A stretch of 64,000 nucleotides of DNA from Saccharicrinis sp965230625 (GCA_965230625.1 CBDDLL010000001.1:4960001-5024000); one strand, 5' to 3'. Shown: positions 7,801 to 15,327, numbered from the stretch's first letter. Translations and numbers: made by a program. The notes: generated from the letters alone by a model not told the origin.

Positions 7801-9664
7801 CCTTCCAAATTTGTTGAATCTCTTTTATATTCAACTTCGTTTGATTGAGCAATATAAAGTGCTTACTTAAATCTTCCTCGTTGAATAGCACGTAACAATC
7901 AGCCGTTATATTCTCATCCCTACCTGCCCGGCCAGCTTCCTGCACATAATTTTCCAGAGAATCAGACAATTCATAATGAATGACCATTCCCACATCCTTT
8001 TTATCAACGCCCATCCCAAAAGCCGATGTGGCCACCATCACGTTAACATCACCACGGATAAATGCATCCTGATTTTCTGACTTCTCTTGCTTGTCCATTT
8101 TACCATGATATGGCTTTGCCAAATACCCGTCATTCGATAACCTTTCTGCAATTTGGTATGCCCTTCGGGTTCTGGAAACATAAATTACTGTAGGGCAGCT
8201 TTTTCCATCAATCAGGTTGCGTAATGTATCATATTTATCTTCTTCGTTTTCTTTTGGAATTACCTTATAATTTAAATTTGTTCGGGATGCTTTTGAGCTA
8301 AATGTTTCTAATTTCAGCGATAACTTTTCTAGAAAATAATCCTTTATATCCTGAATTACTTTTTGTTTTGCCGTTGCTGTAAAGCAAGAAACCGGAATTC
8401 CGCTTTCAATATTTTTCTTTTCCTGCAATGACTTTATGAAATCGCCTATATAGAGGTAATCAACCCTAAAATCTTGTCCCCATGATGAAAAACAATGCGC
8501 CTCATCAATCACAAATCGTACTATATTTCTTCCAAGCAGTGCACGTTCAATTGACCTTGACCGGAGCGATTCCGGTGAAATATACAGAATGGATGCAGAT
8601 CCGCTTTCTACTCTTTCAAAGGATTTTGCCCTTTCAATAGGATCAAGTAATCCATTTATGGTAACAGCTTCCGTAATATTTGAACTTTCCAGGTTATCTA
8701 CCTGATCCTTCATTAAAGACTGGAGAGGTGAAATAACAACCGTTAAGCCCTTTACACTCTCTCCGCTCATAAGTGCCGGTACTTGAAAAGTTATTGACTT
8801 ACCTCCTCCTGTAGGAAAAACTGCCAGAATAGACTTATTGCTAATGGCTGCATTAACCGCTTGCTCCTGCAATGCTTTTCCTCCATAAGTCCTGTATGAA
8901 TCGAATCCGAAATATTTCTTTAATCCACCTTTAGCATCTAATGCCTTATTGCAATATTCACATCCTTCCAAACATGGATTATTTCTGAGCAAAAACATAA
9001 CTCTCTCTACATCAGGATAATTCTTAATTACCCATGGTGGTGTTATTGAGTATCTACTATTCGTATTTATTAAAGCTAAACAATAAGCTAATTCTATTGG
9101 TGTTTTAAGTACCAGTTTCTCTAAATCTACCTTTTGACAAATGGTTTCTGCAAATCGTTTCTTGATTAGGCTGAATATATCGTCATTAAAAATTGAATAA
9201 CCTACAAAATCAAAAAATGACGAAAACTCCCTTTTATCCGCAAGTAGCGCATAATAAATCTGTTTTAAGTCATCATCAATATCATGAAATGCTGATAATT
9301 CATCATTAAACAAATCTTTAGCTTTAATAGCATCGTTTAATGGATTATTTAACTCTTCAGTTTGCAGTTTATCATCCTTTAATAGAGCATGATATGGTTT
9401 AGTTGGAAATAATAGAGGTGATAAGAATAATGTGTCAATAGCATTAATTCCAGTCAAATTCTGATTGATTGCTTTCTCTATATATGGCAAATCATGGTTA
9501 ATGATGTTATGACCACATACATACTGCTTATTCTTTATGAAATTTACCAGTTCCGAAATAGAGCTCGAATGCAATGTTAGTCCATTCCCATTAGTACCAC
9601 CGACATCAAGTATCTTTTTACTTTTAACATCTACTTCGGTATCTATGAAAACGATATTATTCAT
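4826..9664 (-). CDS. Exonuclease-RecQ-UvrD fusion helicase
   Basis: This 1612-residue protein has three parts. Residues 1-60 show a DEDD-type 3'-5' exonuclease pattern (F-I-D-T-E at 6-10; G-H-N-I-I-N-H-D at 51-58). A cysteine cluster C-L-E-G-C-E-Y-C lies at 231-238. A RecQ-type superfamily 2 helicase follows: Walker A P-T-G-G-G-K-S 284-290, D-E-A-H 387-390, S-W-G-Q-D-F-R 394-400, and Q-E-A-G-R-A-G-R-D near 600; the usual four-cysteine RecQ zinc domain after it is not evident. The C-terminal third is a UvrD/PcrA-type superfamily 1 helicase: A-G-P-G-S-G-K-T near 1065, V-I-D-E-A-Q-D near 1180, D-D-D-Q-N-I-Y near 1210, T-I-H-K-A-K-G near 1431, and V-A-M-T-R-A-K near 1460. It would act on DNA ends or branched DNA. 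It lies 148 bases after the DUF6088 gene and before the Fic gene. Confidence 0.9.
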   Translation of the reverse strand: MNNIVFIDTEVDVKSKKILDVGGTNGNGLTLHSSSISELVNFIKNKQYVCGHNIINHDLPYIEKAINQNLTGINAIDTLFLSPLLFPTKPYHALLKDDKLQTEELNNPLNDAIKAKDLFNDELSAFHDIDDDLKQIYYALLADKREFSSFFDFVGYSIFNDDIFSLIKKRFAETICQKVDLEKLVLKTPIELAYCLALINTNSRYSITPPWVIKNYPDVERVMFLLRNNPCLEGCEYCNKALDAKGGLKKYFGFDSYRTYGGKALQEQAVNAAISNKSILAVFPTGGGKSITFQVPALMSGESVKGLTVVISPLQSLMKDQVDNLESSNITEAVTINGLLDPIERAKSFERVESGSASILYISPESLRSRSIERALLGRNIVRFVIDEAHCFSSWGQDFRVDYLYIGDFIKSLQEKKNIESGIPVSCFTATAKQKVIQDIKDYFLEKLSLKLETFSSKASRTNLNYKVIPKENEEDKYDTLRNLIDGKSCPTVIYVSRTRRAYQIAERLSNDGYLAKPYHGKMDKQEKSENQDAFIRGDVNVMVATSAFGMGVDKKDVGMVIHYELSDSLENYVQEAGRAGRDENITADCYVLFNEEDLSKHFILLNQTKLNIKEIQQIWKAIKDITRFRLNVSNSALEIARKAGWDDNVVEIETRVTTAISALEEAGYLKRGQNMPRIFANSILSKNAQEAIEKINLSEKFNDRQKEHAVRIIKKLFSSKSRKQASDEAGESRIDYISDHLGIVKEEVINVVNLLREEKILADTKDLTAFIKRGENKNRSLNIVNSISRIEKFLVTQFEEQEKSFHIKELNEQAEESGCSDVSPNKIKTIINFWVIKNWLKRKQHDYSKNYLTILSNYSEPELKAKLEKRHELAGFIVDYLYLKSNEKLSLVDKNKEQVLVEFSVHELKKEYENQNALFKLNVSLADVEDALFYLSRIDAIKIEGGFLVVYNKLSIERLEQDNKKRYKVDDYRKLNQFYENKVQQIHIVGEYAKKMIRDYKEALQFVEDYFQLNYTSFLNKYFKGSRKDEIKINITPAKFRQLFGELSPAQLSIIKDNSSPYIAVAAGPGSGKTRVLVHKLASLYLMEDVKHEQLLMLTFSRAAATEFKKRLFELIGNAAAFIEIKTFHAYCFDLLGKVGTIEKSQTIINKTVEKIQNKDIEPNRITKTVLVIDEAQDMDIHEFELIKVLMEHNEEMRVIAVGDDDQNIYEFRGASSQYLEQFISEQKAKKVELIENFRSKANLVEFTNQFANKITHRLKETPIVPHSSELGLVKLIKYSASNLIEPVVRNILSSDLIGTTCVLTHTNSEALQIAGLLNHGGLPAKLIQTNEGFSLYNLVEVRYFIEQLNFTEEKYTITEENWQAAKRKLSDNYKESTKINICDNLIKDFELSNPKKKYQSDFEVFVRESKLEDFVSTNGEVIFVSTIHKAKGKEFDNVFLMLNGFNPDNDAKKRELYVAMTRAKQHLTIHLNTNYLDDIACENLERKNDDSQYEASNLLVIQLSHKDIWLDYFIYRQKLIANLKCGDTLRVNNDGCFDENGNCILKFSNRYKEIKSNYQNKGYKLKESVINYIVYWKKEELEDEIKIVLPELKFIKPDVQAVNCNSDYLA

Positions 9665-9812
9665 TGCTCTTATTTCTTACTTTAGTTAAATATGGCTAGG
9701 ACATCTATATTGCCATTCGTTCAATTTCCTCTCTATTGTTGCTTTTCATTCTTCATTCAACATTTTCCAATACTAGGTCATTACACTATTCCTCTCTATG
9801 CATCATATACAC

Positions 9813-10538
9813 TTATACAATATTCCATTTTTTTATAGTTGGTAATATTTCTGGTTTTATTCCCACCTTGTATTTGGTCAATGGATTCAAATTCTTTTTT
9901 AGCTCAATAATTTCAACATTAGCACCTATATTCTCAAGTATTGCCCCTAAAAGAGCTTTAACTCTTGGTGGATAAAACAAAGCCAAATTTGCAAGCTTTG
10001 TTAATTGACTATCATCGTGTTCTCTAACTATATAGCTTAATCGTACTACTGAACTATTTACACTGCTATCAGGTATCTTTTTTATATCCTTTATCGCATC
10101 AAGAATTCCTAATAGCTTATAGTTTGATTCATTTACATCGGCATAACTTTTAACAGCTTTTGTCTTCAATGTACCTCGATCAATACTTATTCTTTTAATA
10201 CGACTAGCGATTGTTATTATGAATGGCACTTGCGTAGTTAATTTCAGATCATTATAGAGTGAAATACCTGTTACATATGCAATACGCTTTCCTTTCTCAA
10301 ATAAATAACTATTTAACTGATCATCGTAATCAGGTTCAAGCTCACCAAAAATACTTTGCTCTGGTTTATAGAACTTACCTTTTGATAGTTTCTTTATTAC
10401 ACCTGCCCGCTGTAAGCGTTCCAATGCCTTTGCTGCAGTTACAAAATCTTTTTTCGCAACGCCTAAATCATCGTAACCAAAAGTTATACCGTCTGGTATT
10501 TTATTTATTTGTATGCGTATTTGTTTAGCAACGTTCAT
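9813..10538 (-). CDS. DUF6088 / AbiEi-like winged-helix protein
   Basis: The product is 241 residues from the ATG at 10538 (M-N-V-A-K-Q-I-R-I-Q). I prefer this start because a longer frame from a TTG at 10571 would run into the inverted repeat at 10564-10597. The N-terminal 75 residues look like a winged helix (L-E-R-L-Q-R-A-G-V-I-K-K-L-S-K-G-K-F-Y), followed by the G-K-R-I-A-Y-V-T-G and L-T-T-Q-V-P blocks of DUF6088/AbiEi-type proteins. Family members act as antitoxin-like autorepressors or unknown regulators. Normally AbiEi is paired with the nucleotidyltransferase AbiEii; none is present, and the next gene is the large helicase. Autoregulation through the perfect inverted repeat just upstream is likely. 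Confidence 0.7.
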   Translation of the reverse strand: MNVAKQIRIQINKIPDGITFGYDDLGVAKKDFVTAAKALERLQRAGVIKKLSKGKFYKPEQSIFGELEPDYDDQLNSYLFEKGKRIAYVTGISLYNDLKLTTQVPFIITIASRIKRISIDRGTLKTKAVKSYADVNESNYKLLGILDAIKDIKKIPDSSVNSSVVRLSYIVREHDDSQLTKLANLALFYPPRVKALLGAILENIGANVEIIELKKNLNPLTKYKVGIKPEILPTIKKWNIV

Positions 10539-10563
10539 TAAGTAAAGATAAACGATTTTTCTA

Positions 10564-10597
10564 CATGTCAAGTTTTTATATCTTAAAACTTGACATG
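10564..10597. promoter_or_regulatory. Perfect 13-bp inverted repeat, likely operator of the DUF6088 gene
   Basis: CATGTCAAGTTTT (10564-10576) and AAAACTTGACATG (10585-10597) are exact complements around the 8-bp spacer TATATCTT. The repeat begins 26 bases upstream of the DUF6088 start codon, where a repressor would block transcription. No poly-T tract follows on either strand that would make it a good terminator. Confidence 0.7.
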
Positions 10598-10659
10598 CAT
10601 TCCATTTTTAGGTTCGGTTCCTTTTTGCTACTTTTGGAGGGAAATGAGTTCAAATGAAT

Positions 10660-11200
10660 GACCCCGGAGCAAGCTCCGAGATATCTGCTACCACAAGCGA
10701 AGCTGCTCCGCACGCTTCTGCTTGTATTCTCTATCTTGATTCTCTACATATTTTCTTATAACATCCTTGTTCCCATATTGACCGACTGTATTAGCATAAA
10801 AACCACTTGTCCAGAAATTTCCGTCTCATAATTGCTTTCTATTTCTGGATGGTTCTTGAATTCTTCACGTGCGGTTATACTTTTTATTATTTGTACAATT
10901 TTGGAAACTGCCATTGTTGGAACACTCTGTACTAAAAAATGAACATGATCTTCATCTGTTCCTATTTCAACAAATTGTATCTCATAACGCTCTCCTATTT
11001 CCAAGCATATTTCCTTTATGTAATCACTTATTTTACTATTGATAACTTTGTGCCTATATTTTACAGGGAAAACCAAATGAAACAGTAACATTGTCTTATT
11101 ATAGCGTTTGTAAACATGTTCGTCCATAAAAATGCCAGCGTAATAAATAGGACTATGAGCGGTCTGTAAGACCAAGCGTGGTAGTCCGTGTTGGACTAGA
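10660..11200 (-). mobile_element. Decayed IS200/IS605-type element (tnpA only)
   Basis: A single Y1-transposase frame is flanked by subterminal hairpins of the kind recognised by TnpA. One side has CGGAGC-AA-GCTCCG (10665-10678). The other has GGTCTGTAAGACC (11161-11173) and TAGTCC-GTGTT-GGACTA (11182-11198). No tnpB accessory gene is present. The exact ends are approximate because these elements leave no inverted repeats or target duplication. Confidence 0.65.
10688..11127 (-). pseudogene. tnpA: IS200/IS605 family transposase TnpA, frameshifted
   Basis: The frame from ATG 11127 reads M-D-E-H-V-Y-K-R-Y-N-K-T and contains the metal-binding H-V-H motif (D-E-D-H-V-H-F-L) of HUH Y1 transposases. 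After H-P-E-I it leaves frame. In the next frame the expected K-Q-L-[stop]-D-G-N-F-W-T-S-G-F-Y-A-N-T-V-G follows, including the catalytic-tyrosine region, and runs to TAG at 10688-10690. So there are two lesions: a 1-nt deletion near 10840 and a TGG-to-TGA nonsense codon just after. The open stretch to 10756 alone would give a protein lacking the tyrosine helix, so the element cannot move by itself. Confidence 0.8.
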
Positions 11201-11214
11201 TCCCGGCTTCTATT

Positions 11215-11671
11215 TAACCTATGTACTTATTGACGCTTTTATATTCTGAAGTAGGTAGAAGGTGTTGTAAAGAGCTCTAAAAGAATTGTAAATATAAGGT
11301 AGAAAAAGGAAGAGATCAAGTGCTTTTTGCGAAGATAGGGTACTGTATTTTTTTTATAGCGAAGGTGATTAGATATAGAAAGCAGATTAAATACATTTTG
11401 TTGTTTGTTCTGGAAAAGTACATTTGCTACATTTGACCAAAGCTATCCCGGAGGGATTTAGTTCAACAATGGCTAATAAAGCATAAATGAGCCGTCTCGA
11501 TTTTGAAGGTTCATAGCTTCGGCAAGCACCGCCAAATCGTTGATTTGACTTTTGAAATGAAAAAGATAAAAACAAAAACAACGTTTGGCTTAGTGAAGTT
11601 TGGAAGTGAATATTGGTTAAGTTCACTTATGCTTCATAGTCGCGTCCGTTAGGCCCTATAAATCACAGTTA
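11215..11671. other. Intergenic region; no convincing gene
   Basis: No coding frame here shows family similarity or a ribosome-binding site. A minus-strand frame at 11387-11626 has the odd composition typical of spurious frames in repeated intergenic DNA. Position 11640-11660 (GCGTCCGTTAGGCCC) is a GC-rich patch in AT-rich surroundings. Confidence 0.35.
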
Positions 11672-11964
11672 ATGGAAGTATTGATATTTTTAATTTTATT
11701 CTTCATTGCTCTTTTAGTTTTACCAATTTAGTAACTAAATTAAGAGCGAGGAGACATGGAGCAAATATTAAATTTAAGGAAACTTTAGGATTAACTGTGA
11801 GAAAAACTAGCGCGAAAAAGTTATTTAAAGCACTTGCATTAAGTCAAAAAACGAATCTTAACCTAAAACTAGCAGACCTCGAATCTCATCAGCTAGCTGG
11901 AGGTAATCTTCAGAAAGTTGTTGAGACCTTTATAGAGAATAAGTACAAAAAAGGTGTTACATAA
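11672..11964 (+). pseudogene. Short FloA-like (flotillin-like) N-terminal fragment with a frameshift
   Basis: From ATG 11672 the frame reads M-E-V-L-I-F-L-I-L-F-F-I-A-L-L-V-L-P-I and hits TAG at 11729. One base short, the next frame continues V-T-K-L-R-A-R-R-H-G-A-N-I-K-F-K-E and later L-A-D-L-E-S-H-Q-L-A-G-G-N-L-Q-K-V-V-E, stopping at 11962-11964. The order of membrane helix, basic stretch and D-L-E-x-H-x-L-A-G-G-N matches the first 100 residues of FloA/YqfA flotillin-like proteins. The long SPFH body is absent, so besides the 1-nt deletion the gene is truncated. A genuine mini-protein of about 97 residues with a recent frameshift is also possible. Confidence 0.5.
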
Positions 11965-12073
11965 AAAATGTTGACGGCTTTTGAATTTAGAACAAGCATA
12001 TTGAACTCCTCTGTCTAAATGAAAAATTACATCTCCAACCACCCCCATCCAACTCATTACCTGCCCCTTACAT

Positions 12074-12117
12074 TGGTCAAAAACAATTGACCACGGCTTT
12101 GTATCATCGTAACTTTG
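12074..12117 (+). promoter_or_regulatory. Promoter with inverted repeat upstream of the FISUMP lipoprotein
   Basis: TAACTTTG at 12110-12117 matches the Bacteroidota -7 consensus TAnnTTTG. A TTGA at 12087-12090, about 20 bases upstream, can serve as the -33 box. That -33 box is inside a perfect 7-bp inverted repeat, TGGTCAA (12074-12080) and TTGACCA (12087-12093), so a bound regulator would cover the promoter. Confidence 0.5.
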
Positions 12118-12140
12118 TAAATAATTAAACCTTTAGCGTC

Positions 12141-12863
12141 ATGAAACATTTATTAAAGTTATTGAGTTTTGTTTTGATTGGTTTTTGTTGTTTATTCATT
12201 TCAAATTGCCAAATAGATGAAATTCTTAAAAAAATTATTTTGCATGATGGAAGTTTTGTTGATTCCAGAGATGGATATAAATATTCTGTTATGGAAATTG
12301 GAGATCAAATATGGATGGCTGAAAACTTAAAAGCCACAAAGCTTAACGATGGCACTGCTATTCAATTAATAACTAACAATAATGCATGGGCAGAACTTAC
12401 ATCACCGGGATGTTGCTGGTATAACAATGATATTAACAATAAAGAACAATACGGTGTTTTATACAATTACTACACTGTTGAAACTGGTAAATTATGTCCA
12501 GATGGTTGGCATATACCAACTGCTGAAGAATGGCGCATACTAATAAACTATTTAGGTGGAAGTTCCGAAGCAGGTGGCAAATTAAAAAAAACCGGAACTA
12601 CGTATTGGAATGATCCAAATACAGGAGCAACTAACGAAACTGGATTTACTGGATTACCCGGTGGATTTCGTTCGCAAAACAATGGAGAATATTATTGGAT
12701 AAAACAAAGAGCTGAGTGGTGGGAAATTGGAGCTAGTAATCCACCTAATGAAGTAAGCTTACTTTATTTAGAGTATGATAAAACCAATATACAACGCGGA
12801 TATCCAATGCCTGTTGATAAAGCTAGAAAAAGAGGTGTGTCAGTGCGTTGTATTATGGATTAA
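12141..12863 (+). CDS. FISUMP-domain lipoprotein (Fibrobacter succinogenes major paralogous domain)
   Basis: The 240-residue product starts with a lipoprotein signal peptide ending L-F-I-S-N-C (Cys near residue 23). The body shows the hallmark blocks of the FISUMP domain (TIGR02145): D-G-Y-K-Y-S-V-M-E-I-G-D-Q-I-W-M-A-E-N-L near residue 50, Y-G-V-L-Y-N-Y-Y-T-V near 115, C-P-D-G-W-H-I-P-T-A-E-E-W near 130, G-L-P-G-G-F-R near 180, and a final V-S-V-R-C-I. The domain is common on Bacteroidota cell-surface proteins; its biochemical role is not known. The gene is alone on its strand between two pseudogene-rich stretches and has its own promoter. Confidence 0.85.
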   Translation: MKHLLKLLSFVLIGFCCLFISNCQIDEILKKIILHDGSFVDSRDGYKYSVMEIGDQIWMAENLKATKLNDGTAIQLITNNNAWAELTSPGCCWYNNDINNKEQYGVLYNYYTVETGKLCPDGWHIPTAEEWRILINYLGGSSEAGGKLKKTGTTYWNDPNTGATNETGFTGLPGGFRSQNNGEYYWIKQRAEWWEIGASNPPNEVSLLYLEYDKTNIQRGYPMPVDKARKRGVSVRCIMD

Positions 12864-13246
12864 ACAAAGTGTCTGTTTGTAACTATTCTTGAATATTTTG
12901 CTCAATTTGTTGTAATGTCATGAATAATCATTATCAAACCTCTCCCTATCTATTAGTCATGTCATCTACAATTAACTACTAGGTTAATAAAGTAATAAAG
13001 TAGAAAGTTAAAAGTCAACCAAAAATAAACAACACCACACTAACAAGATACACCTAATAAAAACAATTACATTTTTTCATTTTGTTAACAGGATAAATTA
13101 CTGTAAATTACAGATATCATTTCATGTATGCATATTACATCAAATTTATGGATCCGAGAATACAAAGCTTCATAAATTAATCTATAAAACATCAAATTTC
13201 CAACACTTTACAGATCTTTAAATATTTTAACTTAAAAATAAGAAAT
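12864..13246. other. AT-rich intergenic region; no gene seen
   Basis: No coding frame of note is present. A short odd-centred palindrome, CTGTAA-A-TTACAG, lies at 13101-13113. The last 100 bases form the leader of the next gene. Confidence 0.4.
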
Positions 13247-13633
13247 ATGACTGGAGAAACTTTTTGCATAGAAGGATTAATAAACCTCGATAATGGGCAA
13301 AGCATTAAAGACTTTGTTTTTGATAACTTACCCAAGGATAAATTATTTATTATTGAGTTTGTTGGAATAAACGCATTTGCACAAACCGATCAGGTTCTTT
13401 TTATTGCTCTTCAAGTTTATACAAACTCTAAAAAGTGCATTTACCCAATAGTTCCAACTGGGTCATCCCCTTATTCAGACTCTACTTTTCCTGCCAGAGT
13501 ATTTGGCAGCCAACAAGTACTACTTTATTCTGATCCTAATAGTGATCCAATTCTTACTGTTGATAGAAGCACTGATAACGGGAAAGCCAGGGTTTTCGTA
13601 AGCCTTTCCGGGAGACTAGTGACACCTCAATAA
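13247..13633 (+). CDS. Hypothetical protein, 128 residues
   Basis: ATG 13247 follows an AT-rich leader (AATAAGAAAT). The protein has no signal peptide and no membrane segment. It reads as alternating hydrophobic and polar residues (residues 32-60 L-F-I-I-E-F-V-G-I-N; Q-V-L-F-I-A-L-Q-V-Y), suggesting a small beta-sandwich, and ends S-L-S-G-R-L-V-T-P-Q. I recognise no family. Codon use looks like that of its neighbours, which supports it being real. Confidence 0.55.
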   Translation: MTGETFCIEGLINLDNGQSIKDFVFDNLPKDKLFIIEFVGINAFAQTDQVLFIALQVYTNSKKCIYPIVPTGSSPYSDSTFPARVFGSQQVLLYSDPNSDPILTVDRSTDNGKARVFVSLSGRLVTPQ

Positions 13634-13715
13634 GTCATGGAGCTAGTTAACTTGCTAATTTCCTAAGTAAAGGAATTTTTACAATTTTTAATTGAGGGGA
13701 TGCTAAAATTAAAAT

Positions 13716-13799
13716 ATGAAATATATAATTCTTAGTTTATCCTCTCTACTTGCTACGATATTTTATATGATAAAATTATTAAAAGTTAATACTATCTAA
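13716..13799 (+). CDS. Possible 27-residue hydrophobic peptide
   Basis: The frame M-K-Y-I-I-L-S-L-S-S-L-L-A-T-I-F-Y-M-I-K-L-L-K ends at TAA 13797-13799. It follows GAGGGGATGC at 13694-13703, which is a weak spacing match for a ribosome-binding site. One membrane helix with a basic tail is compatible with a small membrane peptide, but a frame of this length occurs by chance in AT-rich DNA. Confidence 0.2.
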   Translation: MKYIILSLSSLLATIFYMIKLLKVNTI

Positions 13800-13911
13800 A
13801 ATAAAATTATTAATAAGTTGAATTAAGCAATTTGTAAATAACATCATTTACAAACGATCAAAAACTAATGAACTATTGATTACAGATTTTTAGCTAAATA
13901 TATAAAGAAAA

Positions 13912-14103
13912 ATGCATCGTTTTAGAATATTTATTAGTTACAATCGTGAGGACTACAATTTAGAAAAACAACTTGCTAACATACTCTAAGAAGAAGGATT
14001 TAAGCACTATTGGGATAATATTATTGGAGCTGGAGTAGCTTTCGCAGATGAGATTAAAGGTCTTATTGCGAACTCGCATGTTTTTCTGCAATTCAGAATT
14101 TAG
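13912..14103 (+). pseudogene. TIR-domain fragment with an in-frame stop
   Basis: The frame reads M-H-R-F-R-I-F-I-S-Y-N-R-E-D-Y-N-L-E-K-Q-L, then TAA at 13987, then E-E-G-F-K-H-Y-W-D-N and A-D-E-I-K-G-L-I-A-N-S-H-V-F-L, ending at TAG 14101. The F-I-S-Y-x-R-E-D box, the G-x-x-x-W-D block and the E-I-x-x-x-I-x-x-S-x-V-F-L box are the first half of a TIR domain. The catalytic glutamate region and everything after are missing. TIR domains in bacteria often degrade NAD+ in antiphage systems. This one is a remnant, interrupted by a stop codon and truncated. Confidence 0.65.
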
Positions 14104-14180
14104 TTCTAAAAATAGCTAAACTAAATCTCTCCGTATGAAAATTATTTTTCAACTATAATTAGGAATAAAACTAATTGAAA

Positions 14181-14639
14181 ATGATAACTCGAGTTAAAAC
14201 TGCCTTCGTTCTGTATTTTTTTAATAGTTTATTGAGTATCATATTTGGCTTCAAATATTTATTCTGTGATTCAATAATGCAATATCACCAACAAGCAATT
14301 GACATGGATTGGTCCGAACTAGAATATGGCTTACAGCTATTGTTAAACGGTTTAATAAAGATTGCCACTTCATGTTTTTTTATTGTAGCAATTTCATCCA
14401 TAACTCTTTTATTAATTCCATTTCGAAAGGGTGAACGTTGGGCTATGTGGTTAGTTCCTTTAATTCAAATTTTATTTTTAGTATTCGCTACCTACGTACC
14501 TTTGAACTTAGCTATAAAAACAAATGCTTCAACACCCTGGCCTTTTTCAATAATTGCTACCTGCTTCGTCATAATTGCATTTTTATTATCTGGAATTAAT
14601 GTAAGACAAAAAAGGAATAATAACCAGAAGTACACCTAA
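14181..14639 (+). CDS. Four-helix integral membrane protein of unknown function
   Basis: From ATG 14181 (an upstream in-frame TTG at 14175 is less likely) the product is 152 residues. It has four hydrophobic segments, roughly residues 6-26, 58-80, 90-110 and 120-140. The loop between the first two is acidic (D-M-D-W-S-E-L-E-Y). The cytoplasmic stretch F-R-K-G-E-R-W-A-M-W is typical of small DoxX- or DUF-type membrane proteins of Bacteroidota. I cannot name the family. It stands alone, with pseudogenes on both sides. Confidence 0.6.
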   Translation: MITRVKTAFVLYFFNSLLSIIFGFKYLFCDSIMQYHQQAIDMDWSELEYGLQLLLNGLIKIATSCFFIVAISSITLLLIPFRKGERWAMWLVPLIQILFLVFATYVPLNLAIKTNASTPWPFSIIATCFVIIAFLLSGINVRQKRNNNQKYT

Positions 14640-14848
14640 TTAGTATTTAACCATCTCCCGTTTTTAATAATTTAATTCTAGGTCAAGAGCTAATTGACTT
14701 TTATCTGGGGAGTTTTCAGATACAAGAAAGAATGCCCTGGGGGTAGTGTTGCCATTAACCTTTTACTATCGTGCTGTTTTTATAGTATATGAAATTGAAC
14801 AACTCGTAGCTTTCTCTTTGTTCATGGTTTTAATCCCGCTACGCTGGA

Positions 14849-15181
14849 TTAGTTTATGGTGAACGGTATATCAAACTCATTGCTATTGTAAGTATTGCTA
14901 ACATACTTGTTGTAATGGTTACGAAATCGTTTAGTTGTCTGGCTTAATGAAACATCATCCTGAATACCAGAGGCTATTTTATTGACCAAAATCCTTCCAG
15001 TCTTCAGTATACCTGTTGTCAATTCACGAGTACAACGACTCTCGGATTTGGTCAGGTGCGATGAAAATTTTAAAAAGTAGCTGCTTATCTTGTTCTGAAC
15101 CTGTTTTGTGAATACTTTTAACATAAAGCTGACTGTTGTGTCGTTTTTTGTTTTGTAGTAATTCAAAAATAACATTTTCAA
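14849..15181 (-). pseudogene. Probable N-terminal fragment of a transposase
   Basis: The 110-residue frame contains K-Q-V-Q-N-K-I-S-S-Y-F-L-K-F-S, H-L-T-K-S-E-S-R, I-L-V-N-K-I-A-S-G-I and L-S-Q-T-T-K-R-F-R-N-H-Y. This is the layout of the N-terminal helical region of some IS4-type DDE transposases, where a target-binding helix bundle precedes the catalytic domain. No catalytic domain or terminal repeats follow. The match is by pattern only, so it may instead be a small gene of unknown function. Confidence 0.35.
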
Positions 15182-15327
15182 TCAGCTTTCCTTACCTGCA
15201 AATCTTCCCCAATGCCTATAAATACAAACGTTTAGCAATTAAATAATGTTGGTTTTGGGAGATGGTCAAATTAAATATCTATAAATGCTTTTTTAACACT
15301 TAGTGATTTTTTACTAACTTTTATTAC

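Noticed and set aside
11387..11626. Minus-strand frame of 79 residues
   Set aside because: It has no ribosome-binding site or family match and looks like a chance frame in intergenic repeat DNA.
13101..13113. Short palindrome CTGTAAATTACAG
   Set aside because: Six-base arms around one base in AT-rich DNA occur often by chance, and no promoter element is placed near it.
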